Below are positions 1-6,146 of a stretch of DNA of 9,535 nt, in pieces. A program made the translations under genes and the position numbers. Numbering within the stretch: position 1 is the first letter of the stretch; each line of letters begins with the position of its first letter. The stretch lies in NCBI GenBank assembly GCA_026418755.1, contig JAOAAR010000045.1:1-9535 (forward strand), read 5' to 3'. Below the pieces are notes generated by a model. The model saw nothing but the letters and a program-made list of their open reading frames with translations. It ran no database searches and was not told the origin of the DNA. The DNA is from Planctomycetota bacterium (GTDB lineage: Bacteria; Planctomycetota; SKW154).

Positions 1-743
1 TGCCTGAGCAGTTGAGGGAGGAGGTGATAGGGGTTCTTGATTTATCTGATTTCATGATGAAGAGTTTTGGGTTCAAGTATAAGATTTTTCTGGCTACGAG
101 ACCTGAAAAATACATAGGGACGGACGAGGTCTGGGAGCGTGCAACAGGGTCGCTTAAGGATGCGCTTAAAGAGTTCGGGCGTGAGTATGAGGTGGATGTG
201 GGCGGAGGTGTCTATTATGGACCTAAGATTGATATAAAGATGGAGGATGCGCTTGAGCGGCTGTGGCAAGGTCCTACCATCCAGGTAGATTTCAATCTGC
301 CGGAGCGGTTTGATGTGAATTATGTTGCGTCGGATGGGAAGGAGAAGCGGGTTGTGATGGTTCACAGGACGGTTTTAGGCTCTATGGAACGCTTTCTCGG
401 TGTCTTGTTGGAGCATTACGGGGGGTTGTTACCGTTATGGCTTGCGCCTGTTCAGGTGATTGTGTTGCCTGTGAAGAGTGAGCAGAAAGATTATGCGCAG
501 GAGGTGAAGACGGAACTTTCTGAGAGGGGTTTTAGGGTTCAGGTTGATGAAAGGAATGAGAGCCTTCCTGCGAAGGTGCGCGATGCGGAACTTGAGAAGA
601 TTCCTTATATGCTGATTGTGGGGGAGAGAGAGAAGGAAGAAAAGGTTGTTTCGGTGAGGGCTAAAGGGAAGGGGCAGATAGGAAGGCTTCGGTTAGAGGA
701 GTTGGGCGAGATTCTGCTTGAAGAGTTGAAGAGAAGAGGTTAA
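1..743 (+). CDS. thrS: Threonyl-tRNA synthetase, C-terminal part (5' end outside window)
   Basis: Class II aminoacyl-tRNA synthetase that charges tRNA-Thr in the cytoplasm. The frame is open from position 3 (reading PEQLREEV...) and the stop is TAA at 741-743, so only about 246 C-terminal residues are present of an enzyme that is usually about 580-640 residues. Visible landmarks are the catalytic-core segment TRPEKYIGTDEVWERA, then YYGPKIDI, then WQGPTIQVDFNLPERF. Next comes motif 3, HRTVLGSMERFLG, whose His codon (363-365) corresponds to a zinc ligand of the family. The anticodon-binding domain starts at LAPVQVIVLPV and contains the conserved IPYMLIVGEREKE stretch. WQGPTIQ replaces the QCGTxQ form of the E. 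coli enzyme, which I take as a lineage variant. It is the first visible gene of the thrS-infC-rpmI-rplT-pheS-pheT cluster, 29 bp upstream of the probable infC start. Confidence 0.97.
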   Translation, partial: PEQLREEVIGVLDLSDFMMKSFGFKYKIFLATRPEKYIGTDEVWERATGSLKDALKEFGREYEVDVGGGVYYGPKIDIKMEDALERLWQGPTIQVDFNLPERFDVNYVASDGKEKRVVMVHRTVLGSMERFLGVLLEHYGGLLPLWLAPVQVIVLPVKSEQKDYAQEVKTELSERGFRVQVDERNESLPAKVRDAELEKIPYMLIVGEREKEEKVVSVRAKGKGQIGRLRLEELGEILLEELKRRG

Positions 744-760
744 AATAAAAGAGGTTTTTT

Positions 761-775
761 GGAGGAGAAGGTATT
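761..775 (+). promoter_or_regulatory. Shine-Dalgarno site and AUU start codon of infC
   Basis: GGAGGAG (761-767) lies 5 nt upstream of ATT at 773-775. The reading frame from this ATT begins ILKEPRVNRQIR, which matches the usual IF3 N-terminus (x-x-K-x-P-R-V/I-N-x-x-I-R). A start at the GTG of 791 would cut through this motif at its valine. AUU is the known start codon of E. coli infC and the basis of IF3 autoregulation. A second purine-rich site, AAGGAG at 779-784, sits 6 nt before the GTG at 791, so a shorter product cannot be excluded. Confidence 0.75.
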
Positions 776-1420
776 CTGAAGGAGCCGAGAGTGAACCGCC
801 AGATAAGGGCGGATTATGTGCGTGTTATCGGGGACGATGGTAAGAATTTGGATGTGATGCCCTTAAGCAGGGCGATTGAGATGGCTGAGGAGAAAGGACT
901 GGATTTGGTGGAAGTGTCGCCGAATATGTCGCCGCCTGTGGTCAAGATAATGGATTATGGAAAATATAAGTATGAGATGAAGAAACGGGCTCACGAAGCG
1001 AAGATGCATGCGCATATAATGCCGTTAAAGGAGATAAGACTGTATTTCAAAATGGATGTACACGACTTGGAAGTGAAGGTGAGGAAGTTACGGGAGTTGC
1101 TTGAGGATTTGCATAGGGTTCAGGTGACAATGATGTTACATGGGAGGGAGATGAAGCATATCGAGAAGGCGCGTGAGAATATGAGAGCCGTGTGGGAGAA
1201 GGTACAGGATTTAGGGAAGATGGAGAAAGAGGCTACGGAGGAGGGGAATAGAATTGTGATGGTGATAATGCCGAAGCCAGAACTAATCAAACAGAAAGAA
1301 GAGAAATTGAAGGCAGAGAGAATGAGTGGAAGAAAGGAAAGTAACGAGAGAATCGGGAAAGAGAAGGTGGAAGAGGAGAGAAAAGATGCCGAAGTTAAAG
1401 GGGAAGGATTCGTTTCGTGA
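773..1420 (+). CDS. infC: Translation initiation factor IF-3
   Basis: IF3 binds the 30S subunit, checks the start codon and initiator tRNA, and prevents premature 50S joining. I choose the ATT start at 773 (215 residues) because it restores the family N-terminus and has an excellent Shine-Dalgarno; the first conventional start is GTG at 791 (209 residues). Numbering from the ATT start, the N-domain spans about residues 6-80 with LDLVEVSPNMSPPVVKIMDYGKYKYE. A linker with KEIRLYFKMDVHDLEVKVRKLR follows, and then the C-domain with HGREMKHIEKA and RIVMVIMPKP ending near residue 169. The final roughly 46 residues are a charged Lys/Glu-rich tail beyond the usual end of IF3 (about 175-180 residues). 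The tail's 3' end overlaps rpmI by 35 bp in another frame, which suggests translational coupling. The positions usually RFRGREM read MLHGREM here. Confidence 0.95.
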   Translation: MLKEPRVNRQIRADYVRVIGDDGKNLDVMPLSRAIEMAEEKGLDLVEVSPNMSPPVVKIMDYGKYKYEMKKRAHEAKMHAHIMPLKEIRLYFKMDVHDLEVKVRKLRELLEDLHRVQVTMMLHGREMKHIEKARENMRAVWEKVQDLGKMEKEATEEGNRIVMVIMPKPELIKQKEEKLKAERMSGRKESNERIGKEKVEEERKDAEVKGEGFVS

Positions 1421-1583
1421 GAGGTTTAAAGTGACTGCGCGTGGGAAGGTGCTTCATGCGAAGCGAGGGCGGAGGCATCTGATGGCGAGTAAGAATCGGA
1501 AAAGGTTGCGTCAGTTGCGTAAGGTGGCGGTATTAGATGAATCGTTTGCATATAAAGTCCGCAAGGTGATGAGCATAAAATAG
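1386..1583 (+). CDS. rpmI: 50S ribosomal protein L35 (bL35)
   Basis: A 65-residue, very basic ribosomal protein of the large subunit. The start ATG at 1386 gives the family-typical MPKLKGKDSFRERFKVTARGK opening, followed by a basic core containing HAKRGRRHLMASKNRKRLRQLRK. Length is normal for bL35. GAGGAG at 1373-1378 is a well-spaced ribosome binding site (7 nt) lying inside the 3' end of infC. The gene overlaps infC by 35 bp in a different frame. The frame stays open upstream of this ATG, but earlier starts would add non-homologous residues from the infC tail region and are rejected. It is followed by a 107-bp gap before rplT, longer than the other gaps in the operon. Confidence 0.95.
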   Translation: MPKLKGKDSFRERFKVTARGKVLHAKRGRRHLMASKNRKRLRQLRKVAVLDESFAYKVRKVMSIK

Positions 1584-1690
1584 GACAGGGAAGGATTTAA
1601 AGAATCATGAAAGGTTGGCAGAGTAATAGAGTGGAATTTTTGTGATTGTGGGTGGTTTGTGGAAGTAAGGGTGTTTGAGGGGACAGAGAG
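1584..1690 (+). other. rpmI-rplT intercistronic leader, possible bL20 control region
   Basis: This 107-bp stretch is the longest gap inside the operon. It is purine- and G/T-rich and encodes no convincing protein; the only ATG-started frame (1607) is 12 codons long. In Bacillus and E. coli, bL20 (with IF3) feeds back on this operon through structured mRNA, so the extra length leaves room for such a leader. I could not identify a clear L20-binding hairpin by eye. Its 3' end carries the rplT ribosome binding site (GAGGGG, 1677-1682). Confidence 0.25.
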
Positions 1691-2053
1691 ATGAGAGCGC
1701 GGGCAGGAGCGTCAAGGCGATGGAAAAGGAAGCGGATGCTGAAGAAGACGGAGGGTTACTGGGGAGCGAAGAAGCGGCATGTTCGCAGGATGAAAGAGGC
1801 GTTGATGAAGTCAGGTAAGTATGCTTACTTCGACCGTAAGAAGCGGAAGTCAAACCTCAGGATGTTGTGGATAACGAGAATCAATGCGGCGGCGCGCTTA
1901 AACGGAGTAAGATACAGTGACCTGATGAAGGCTCTTAAAGATGCAAACATCCAAATCAACAGGAAAGAACTCGCCGAAATGGCGTTTTCAGATTTGGAAA
2001 GTTTCGGCAGATTGGTAGAACTTGCCAGAAAGTATATCAAGCAGACGGCGTAG
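1691..2053 (+). CDS. rplT: 50S ribosomal protein L20 (bL20)
   Basis: A 120-residue basic protein needed for early assembly of the 50S subunit; it binds 23S rRNA and, in several bacteria, its own mRNA. The N-terminal basic extension (MRARAGASRRWKRKRMLKK) leads into the hallmark GYWGAKKRHVRRMKEALMKSGKYAYFDRK, then LRMLWITRINAAARLNGVRYS and a C-terminal globular part with INRKELAEMA. Length matches the family. The ATG at 1691 is preceded by GAGGGG (1677-1682) with 8-nt spacing, and an in-frame stop at 1676-1678 rules out a long upstream extension. pheS begins 8 bp downstream of its stop. Confidence 0.97.
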   Translation: MRARAGASRRWKRKRMLKKTEGYWGAKKRHVRRMKEALMKSGKYAYFDRKKRKSNLRMLWITRINAAARLNGVRYSDLMKALKDANIQINRKELAEMAFSDLESFGRLVELARKYIKQTA

Positions 2054-2061
2054 GCATAAAG

Positions 2062-3144
2062 ATGGCGGCGCAGAGTGTTGTTGAAGCGGCGGAGAGACTT
2101 CAAAGGATTGCGAATGCGCTTTCGGAAGGGAATGTGAATCTGGAGGCGCTGTATGAGGAAGCCCTTGCGGTTATCGAGCCCATTTCGGAAGAGGAGCATC
2201 TTCTGGAAGAGTTGGAAGGGAAGCAGTTGGAGGTTGTGAAAAGAGTTTTTCTGTTCAGAAAAGGGGCGCTCAATCAACTGTTCCGTTTCATTTCGCTTCT
2301 TCCGGATGACCTTAAGCGACGAGTTGGCGCTGCGATAAACAGGACGAAATCGCTTTTTGAGACTCTTCTTAAGAAGGAGGAAGAGGAGGAGCCTATCAAG
2401 TTTGATGTGACGGTGCCGGGGAGGTCGCCTGAGGTAGGCAGGCGGCATATAATCACCCGCACAATCGAGGAAATTTGCAATGTGATGCGGCAGTTAGGGT
2501 TCTCTTATACAGAAGGACCTGAGGTTGAGGACGAGTATCATAATTTCGTTGCTCTGAACATTCCAGAGCATCATCTGGCGCGTGACGAGAAAGCCAATTT
2601 TTATATAACAGATACCCTTCTTCTACGCAGTCAGACCTCACCTGTGCAGATTAGGTATATGGAGAGTCACAAACCACCAATCAGGGTGTTCGCTCCAGGC
2701 AGGGTCTATCGCCCTGATACGGTTGACGCATCCCACTACTATGCTTTTCATCAGGTCGAAGGGTTGTGGGTGGATGAAGGAATCAGTTTTGCTCACTTGA
2801 AGACGACTCTTCTTCTCTTCAGTCGTTTGATGGTAGGCGAAGATGTGAAAGTGAGGTTGCGCCCTTCGTTCTTTCCTTTTACAGAGCCGTCTGCGGAGAT
2901 AGATTTTTCCTGTTTCGTCTGTGGTGGGAAAGGCTGCCCTACTTGCGGTAAAAAAGGGTGGCTGGAGATTGGTGGCTGTGGGATGGTGAATCCAAATGTT
3001 CTGCGTTATTGCAGAATTGACCCTGAGAGATACACAGGATTTGCTTTCGGTATCGGTATAGACAGAATAGTGATGGCACTTTACGGAATCAACGATATAA
3101 GACTTCTGTTCCAGAACGATATAAGATTTTTGGAGCAGTTCTGA
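2062..3144 (+). CDS. pheS: Phenylalanyl-tRNA synthetase alpha subunit
   Basis: Catalytic subunit of the (alpha-beta)2 PheRS that charges tRNA-Phe. The protein has 360 residues. An N-terminal coiled-coil tRNA-binding region covers about residues 1-110 and ends in a Lys/Glu-rich linker. The class II catalytic core follows: GPEVEDEYHNFVALNIPEHHLARD (152-175), motif 2 region LLRSQTSPVQIRYM (187-200) and APGRVYRPDTVDASHYYAFHQVEGLW (211-236), and motif 3 GFAFGIGIDRIVMALYGINDIR (326-347). A Cys4 cluster (C284, C287, C292, C295) suggests a structural metal site, which is seen in PheS of various bacteria. The usual RTHTSPVQ reads RSQTSPVQ. There is no strong Shine-Dalgarno before the ATG, so translation is probably coupled to rplT, whose stop is 8 bp upstream. 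Unusually, pheT does not follow directly. Confidence 0.97.
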   Translation: MAAQSVVEAAERLQRIANALSEGNVNLEALYEEALAVIEPISEEEHLLEELEGKQLEVVKRVFLFRKGALNQLFRFISLLPDDLKRRVGAAINRTKSLFETLLKKEEEEEPIKFDVTVPGRSPEVGRRHIITRTIEEICNVMRQLGFSYTEGPEVEDEYHNFVALNIPEHHLARDEKANFYITDTLLLRSQTSPVQIRYMESHKPPIRVFAPGRVYRPDTVDASHYYAFHQVEGLWVDEGISFAHLKTTLLLFSRLMVGEDVKVRLRPSFFPFTEPSAEIDFSCFVCGGKGCPTCGKKGWLEIGGCGMVNPNVLRYCRIDPERYTGFAFGIGIDRIVMALYGINDIRLLFQNDIRFLEQF

Positions 3145-3161
3145 TTTGGAGGGTTTCTCTT

Positions 3162-3560
3162 ATGGCGGAGAGGAGATATACCGCATTGCGGATTGTAGCG
3201 ATCTTATTGAGTTTGTGCGGGATTTTGGTTCTTCTGTTCACACTGATATTAGTTCTTGCTGCTCCAGGGATTGTTGACCGCGTCTCTACTGCTTTTTCCG
3301 GGTTGCTGGAAACTGCTGTAAAAGAGGCGAAGGAGAAAGGAGAGTTTGAAGAAGCAGCGGAGATTGAAGGGATAAAGCGCAAGTTGCAAGAGGAAGGAGA
3401 GAAGAGGAGTGCGGTCACAGGGGCAAGGTTCGGAATTCTGGTTTACGGGCTTATTATGGCATTAGGCTTCTTTGCGAGTGGCGAGTTGCTTCGCCTGATG
3501 ATAGCGGTCGAGGAAGAGACACGAGTCTTAGCAGAGATTTTTGAGAAAAAGAGAGTCTGA
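3162..3560 (+). CDS. Small two-helix membrane protein (paralogue 1), function unknown
   Basis: I do not recognise a named family. The 132-residue product has a short basic N-terminus (MAERRYTALRIV) and a strong hydrophobic helix at about residues 10-36. A charged, helical Lys/Glu-rich stretch of about 45 residues (40-87) follows, then a second membrane helix at about 88-110 and an acidic tail (GELLRLMIAVEEETRVLAEI). Both ends match the next gene (3576-3821), so the two are paralogues; the long charged loop is the main difference. The ATG at 3162 has GGAGGG (3148-3153) at 8-nt spacing. It lies 17 bp after pheS and in the same operon, so it is probably co-transcribed with the PheRS genes. No catalytic motif is visible. 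The location of the loop relative to the membrane is not determined. Confidence 0.85.
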   Translation: MAERRYTALRIVAILLSLCGILVLLFTLILVLAAPGIVDRVSTAFSGLLETAVKEAKEKGEFEEAAEIEGIKRKLQEEGEKRSAVTGARFGILVYGLIMALGFFASGELLRLMIAVEEETRVLAEIFEKKRV

Positions 3561-3575
3561 TTGGGGGATTTCAAG

Positions 3576-3821
3576 ATGGAGAAGCGGTATCCAGCCTTAA
3601 GAATTGTGTCGCTTTTGTATAAGATTCTGGCACTTCTTGTTTTTCTCCTCTTCATCGTTGGAGGAGTTATTGGTGGAGGAGGCGGGCTTATTGGCGGTCT
3701 GATTTTAGGGACGCTCACTGCGGTGTTCATTTACGCGTTCGGGGAGTTATTCAGGCTCCTTATAGATGTTGAGGAGAACCTGCGTCGTATCGTCAATGCT
3801 GTCAAAAAGCCTGAATTTTAA
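3576..3821 (+). CDS. Small glycine-rich membrane protein (paralogue 2), function unknown
   Basis: An 81-residue protein starting at ATG 3576 with GGGGGA (3563-3568) at 7-nt spacing. The alternative TTG at 3561 overlaps that ribosome binding site and would spoil alignment with the upstream paralogue. Two membrane helices (about residues 9-29 and 38-60) are joined by a very glycine-rich turn (GGVIGGGGGLIGG, 29-41) that could act like a glycine zipper for helix packing or oligomerisation. The N-terminus KRYPALRIVSLLY and the C-terminus YAFGELFRLLIDVEENLRRIVNAV mirror paralogue 1; 11 of 18 residues are identical across the C-terminal GEL motif region. Small proteins of this layout occur in many bacteria, to my recollection without assigned function. 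It sits 15 bp after its paralogue and 24 bp before pheT. Confidence 0.85.
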   Translation: MEKRYPALRIVSLLYKILALLVFLLFIVGGVIGGGGGLIGGLILGTLTAVFIYAFGELFRLLIDVEENLRRIVNAVKKPEF

Positions 3822-3845
3822 CTTCAGGATAGATGGTGGTCGCTG

Positions 3846-5948
3846 ATGAAAGTAAGTTACAAATGGTTGAAACAGTTTCTGCCTGATCTGAGACTTACGC
3901 CAAAAGAGACGGCGGATGTTCTCACTTTTTTAGGGCTTGAAGTTGAACTTATCGAGCCTTATAAAGATGACACTATTTTTGAAGTTGAAGTAACTACTAA
4001 CCGTCCTGATTGCTTAAGCATCTTAGGCGTTGCACGGGAACTTTCCGCTAAACTTCGTATTCCTCTTAAAATTCCAAAGCCAGAAGTGAAGGAATCGAAA
4101 AGGGCGGTCTCCAATTTTACAAGTGTAACAATAGAGGCGCCTGATTTATGTACGCGCTATGTTGCCCGTTTACTCTTTGGAGTAAAAGTGAGAGAGTCGC
4201 CTGAATGGTTGAAAGATGCGCTTAAAGGGATTGGAGTGCGCCCAGTCAACAATGTGGTAGATGTGACCAACTATGTGGCAATGGAGTTGGGAGAGCCATT
4301 ACATGCTTTCGATTTTGACAAGTTGTTCGAGAGAAGGATTGTGGTGCGACTTGCTGAGGAGGGAGAGGAACTCCGAGCGATTGATGGGCGTATCTATCCG
4401 CTTGAAAGAGAGACCCTCATAATCGCTGACGGGAAGTTTCCCGTTGCGATTGCAGGAATCATTGGCGGAAAAGATACTGAAGTGAGCGAAGAGACGAAAA
4501 ACATTCTTCTTGAGAGCGGGTATTTTGACCCGATAAGTGTGCGGAAAACATCGAAGGCGCTCTCTCTCGTTACCGCCGCATCATATCGGTTCAGCCGTGG
4601 CGTTGACTACGACATCATTCCGCTGGCATCGTTGCGTGCCTCCGAACTTATCCAGAAAGTCGCAGGAGGAGAGGTCCTTTCTGCGCCTGTGGACGAGAAC
4701 TTGAAGCCTCCATCAGAACGCAAGATGAGATTGCGTTTCGAGAGGATTAGGACAATTCTGGGATTTGATATCCAGAAAGACGAGGTGGAACAGAGTTTGA
4801 ATCTTTTGGGTTTTCCAACGATCGAGAAGACGGATGATAAACTGACGGTAAGCGTTCCAGCACGGCGTGCAGATATTGAGGAGGAAGTTCACCTGATTGA
4901 AGAGGTGGGGCGAATCCACGGCTATGAGGAGGTCCCTCTTGTAGAACTTCCTGTTACCTGCGCTCATCTGTCGAGAGAGCAGATGATTCTCAAGAGAATC
5001 CGCGAACTTATCTTTGCGACAGGTTTCTGCGAGGTTATGTCTGATGTGTTTGTCAGAGATGAAGGAGTTCTCAACACATTCTCCTTTCTGTCTGATGTGC
5101 CTCCTATACGGCTGCGTAACCCTTTGCGCGCTGATGAGCCCGCTCTGAGAAAATCTTTGATTCCAACTCTCCTTAAAATTTACGCCTACAATCAGGATTA
5201 CGCAGGCAGAAACACAGAACTGTTCGAACTCTCAAAAGCATTTATTGGAAGAGAAAACGGACTACCCTATGAGCCGTATCTTCTGACCCTTGTCACCTCG
5301 CTGGGTTATGAACATTTGAGAAGCATAATTCTTCACTCTATCTTGCGAAAGAATAATCCCCGTCAGGCGACTCCGCTGGGCTACGAGCGGTTGAGAGGAG
5401 TAGTAGATGTTCTTTTTGAGAGGTTAGGAGTTCCAATTGAAATAAGCGTCTCTGAGGTGCCACTTTTCGCACCCGAGTGTTCTGCCCGCATCTTTCTCTC
5501 CTCAAGTAAGAGAGAAGTCGGAATCATAGGGGTTCTTCGTAACGAATTGAAAGAGGAGGCAGGAGTCCGTGACCCGCTCTTTGTTGCAGAGATTGACATA
5601 AGCGCTATTATTAACGAGGTTCCTCTTCTTCAACGGTATCGTCCGATTCCAAAGACTCCTGAGGTTATCCGTGATATTGCCGCTGTTGTGGATGAAAAAG
5701 TCTTTTGGGGCGATGTGAGGACTTTGATTCTCAACTCGAATGTGCCAAACCTACGCTCTGTCGAGTTGTTTGACATCTATCGTGGAAAACAGATTCCCCA
5801 GGGAAAGAAATCACTTGCCATACGACTCCATTTTCTTGACCCTGAGAGGACACTCCGCTCGGAAGAGGTTGATAGTGCAGTCGAAGCGATAAACGAAATT
5901 CTTAAAAGCCAAAAAGGCGCACTTATCCGCGGCATCGACCTCTCATAA
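3846..5948 (+). CDS. pheT: Phenylalanyl-tRNA synthetase beta subunit, short form lacking the B2 domain
   Basis: Structural, tRNA-binding and editing subunit of PheRS. It has 700 residues against roughly 800 in the usual bacterial form. The N-terminal B1 segment (MKVSYKWLKQFLPDL...LGLEVELIEPY) runs at about residue 41 straight into FEVEVTTNRPDCLSILGVAREL, so the OB-fold/EMAPII-like B2 domain (about 110 residues) is absent. The B3/B4 editing domain follows (RYVARLLFGVKV; VRPVNNVVDVTNYVAMELGEPLHAFD with H153; LLESGYFDP with E223; VTAAS near 242-246). Then come B5 (IRTILGFDIQKDEVEQSLNLLGF; VPARRADIEEEVHLIEEVGRIHGYEEVP), the inactive synthetase-like B6/B7 core, and the C-terminal FDX-ACB anticodon domain (about 601-698, PKTPEVIRDIAAVV...). 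The usual T-E/D-A-S-x-R-F-E-R reads TAASYRFSR, so two acidic positions are lost. GGTGG at 3835-3839 is a modest ribosome binding site. Confidence 0.96.
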   Translation: MKVSYKWLKQFLPDLRLTPKETADVLTFLGLEVELIEPYKDDTIFEVEVTTNRPDCLSILGVARELSAKLRIPLKIPKPEVKESKRAVSNFTSVTIEAPDLCTRYVARLLFGVKVRESPEWLKDALKGIGVRPVNNVVDVTNYVAMELGEPLHAFDFDKLFERRIVVRLAEEGEELRAIDGRIYPLERETLIIADGKFPVAIAGIIGGKDTEVSEETKNILLESGYFDPISVRKTSKALSLVTAASYRFSRGVDYDIIPLASLRASELIQKVAGGEVLSAPVDENLKPPSERKMRLRFERIRTILGFDIQKDEVEQSLNLLGFPTIEKTDDKLTVSVPARRADIEEEVHLIEEVGRIHGYEEVPLVELPVTCAHLSREQMILKRIRELIFATGFCEVMSDVFVRDEGVLNTFSFLSDVPPIRLRNPLRADEPALRKSLIPTLLKIYAYNQDYAGRNTELFELSKAFIGRENGLPYEPYLLTLVTSLGYEHLRSIILHSILRKNNPRQATPLGYERLRGVVDVLFERLGVPIEISVSEVPLFAPECSARIFLSSSKREVGIIGVLRNELKEEAGVRDPLFVAEIDISAIINEVPLLQRYRPIPKTPEVIRDIAAVVDEKVFWGDVRTLILNSNVPNLRSVELFDIYRGKQIPQGKKSLAIRLHFLDPERTLRSEEVDSAVEAINEILKSQKGALIRGIDLS

Positions 5949-5963
5949 CATCACAGAATAGGT

Positions 5964-5983
5964 GGTAAGCCTCTAAGGGTTTA
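5964..5983. other. Small hairpin just after pheT
   Basis: GTAAGCC (5964-5970) and GGTTTAC (5977-5983) can form a 7-bp stem with one G-U pair and a 6-nt loop, 15 bp past the pheT stop. No T-run follows on either strand, so it is not a canonical terminator on its own. It might protect the 3' end of the operon mRNA or be chance. Confidence 0.35.
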
Positions 5984-6011
5984 CGCCTCAGCCGATTTTG
6001 TCATTTTACCT

Positions 6012-6063
6012 GGGAGTGTTTAGCATTCCTTTTCGGAACACTAATACCCCATTTTATTTTTTT
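6012..6063 (+). terminator. Probable intrinsic terminator of the thrS-pheT operon
   Basis: An inverted repeat AGTGTT (6015-6020) / AACACT (6037-6042) can be extended by GGG (6012-6014) with CCC at 6048-6050. An alternative inner pairing is TTCC/GGAA around a T-rich loop. It is followed immediately by a T-rich run (6052-6063, eleven T of twelve). It lies 64 bp after pheT, between convergent genes. The stem is interrupted, so efficiency is uncertain. The opposite strand lacks a matching T-tract after the stem. Confidence 0.5.
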
Positions 6064-6146
6064 ATTAGCCTTTCTGATTTTTCTGCAATTTCTTACTTGC
6101 TTATTGAGGTTTAGGTTTCTCTATTGGAAGATGTCTCGATGTATTC

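Noticed and set aside
1607..1645. 12-codon mini-ORF (starting MKGWQSNRV) in the rpmI-rplT gap
   Set aside because: It is too short, its Shine-Dalgarno is poorly spaced (about 11 nt), and no leader-peptide pattern such as Phe or Thr runs is seen.
2365..2376. Perfect 12-bp palindrome CTTCTTAAGAAG within pheS
   Set aside because: It lies in codons for the charged linker, has no adjacent regulatory context, and a 12-bp palindrome of simple composition can occur by chance.
2370..2392. Shine-Dalgarno-like purine run (AAGGAGGAAGAGGAGGA) inside pheS
   Set aside because: It encodes the Lys/Glu-rich linker and no downstream start opens a credible gene.
1825..2448. Minus-strand open frame (207 codons) across rplT and pheS
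   Set aside because: It overlaps two certain genes on the other strand and its product resembles no family.
3561..3575. TTG at 3561 as start of the second small membrane protein
   Set aside because: It coincides with the ribosome binding site of the ATG at 3576, and the paralogue aligns from the ATG.
5949..6146. tRNA, small RNA or CRISPR-like structure in the convergent gap
   Set aside because: No cloverleaf and no regularly spaced repeats; only the small hairpin and the terminator-like element are supported.
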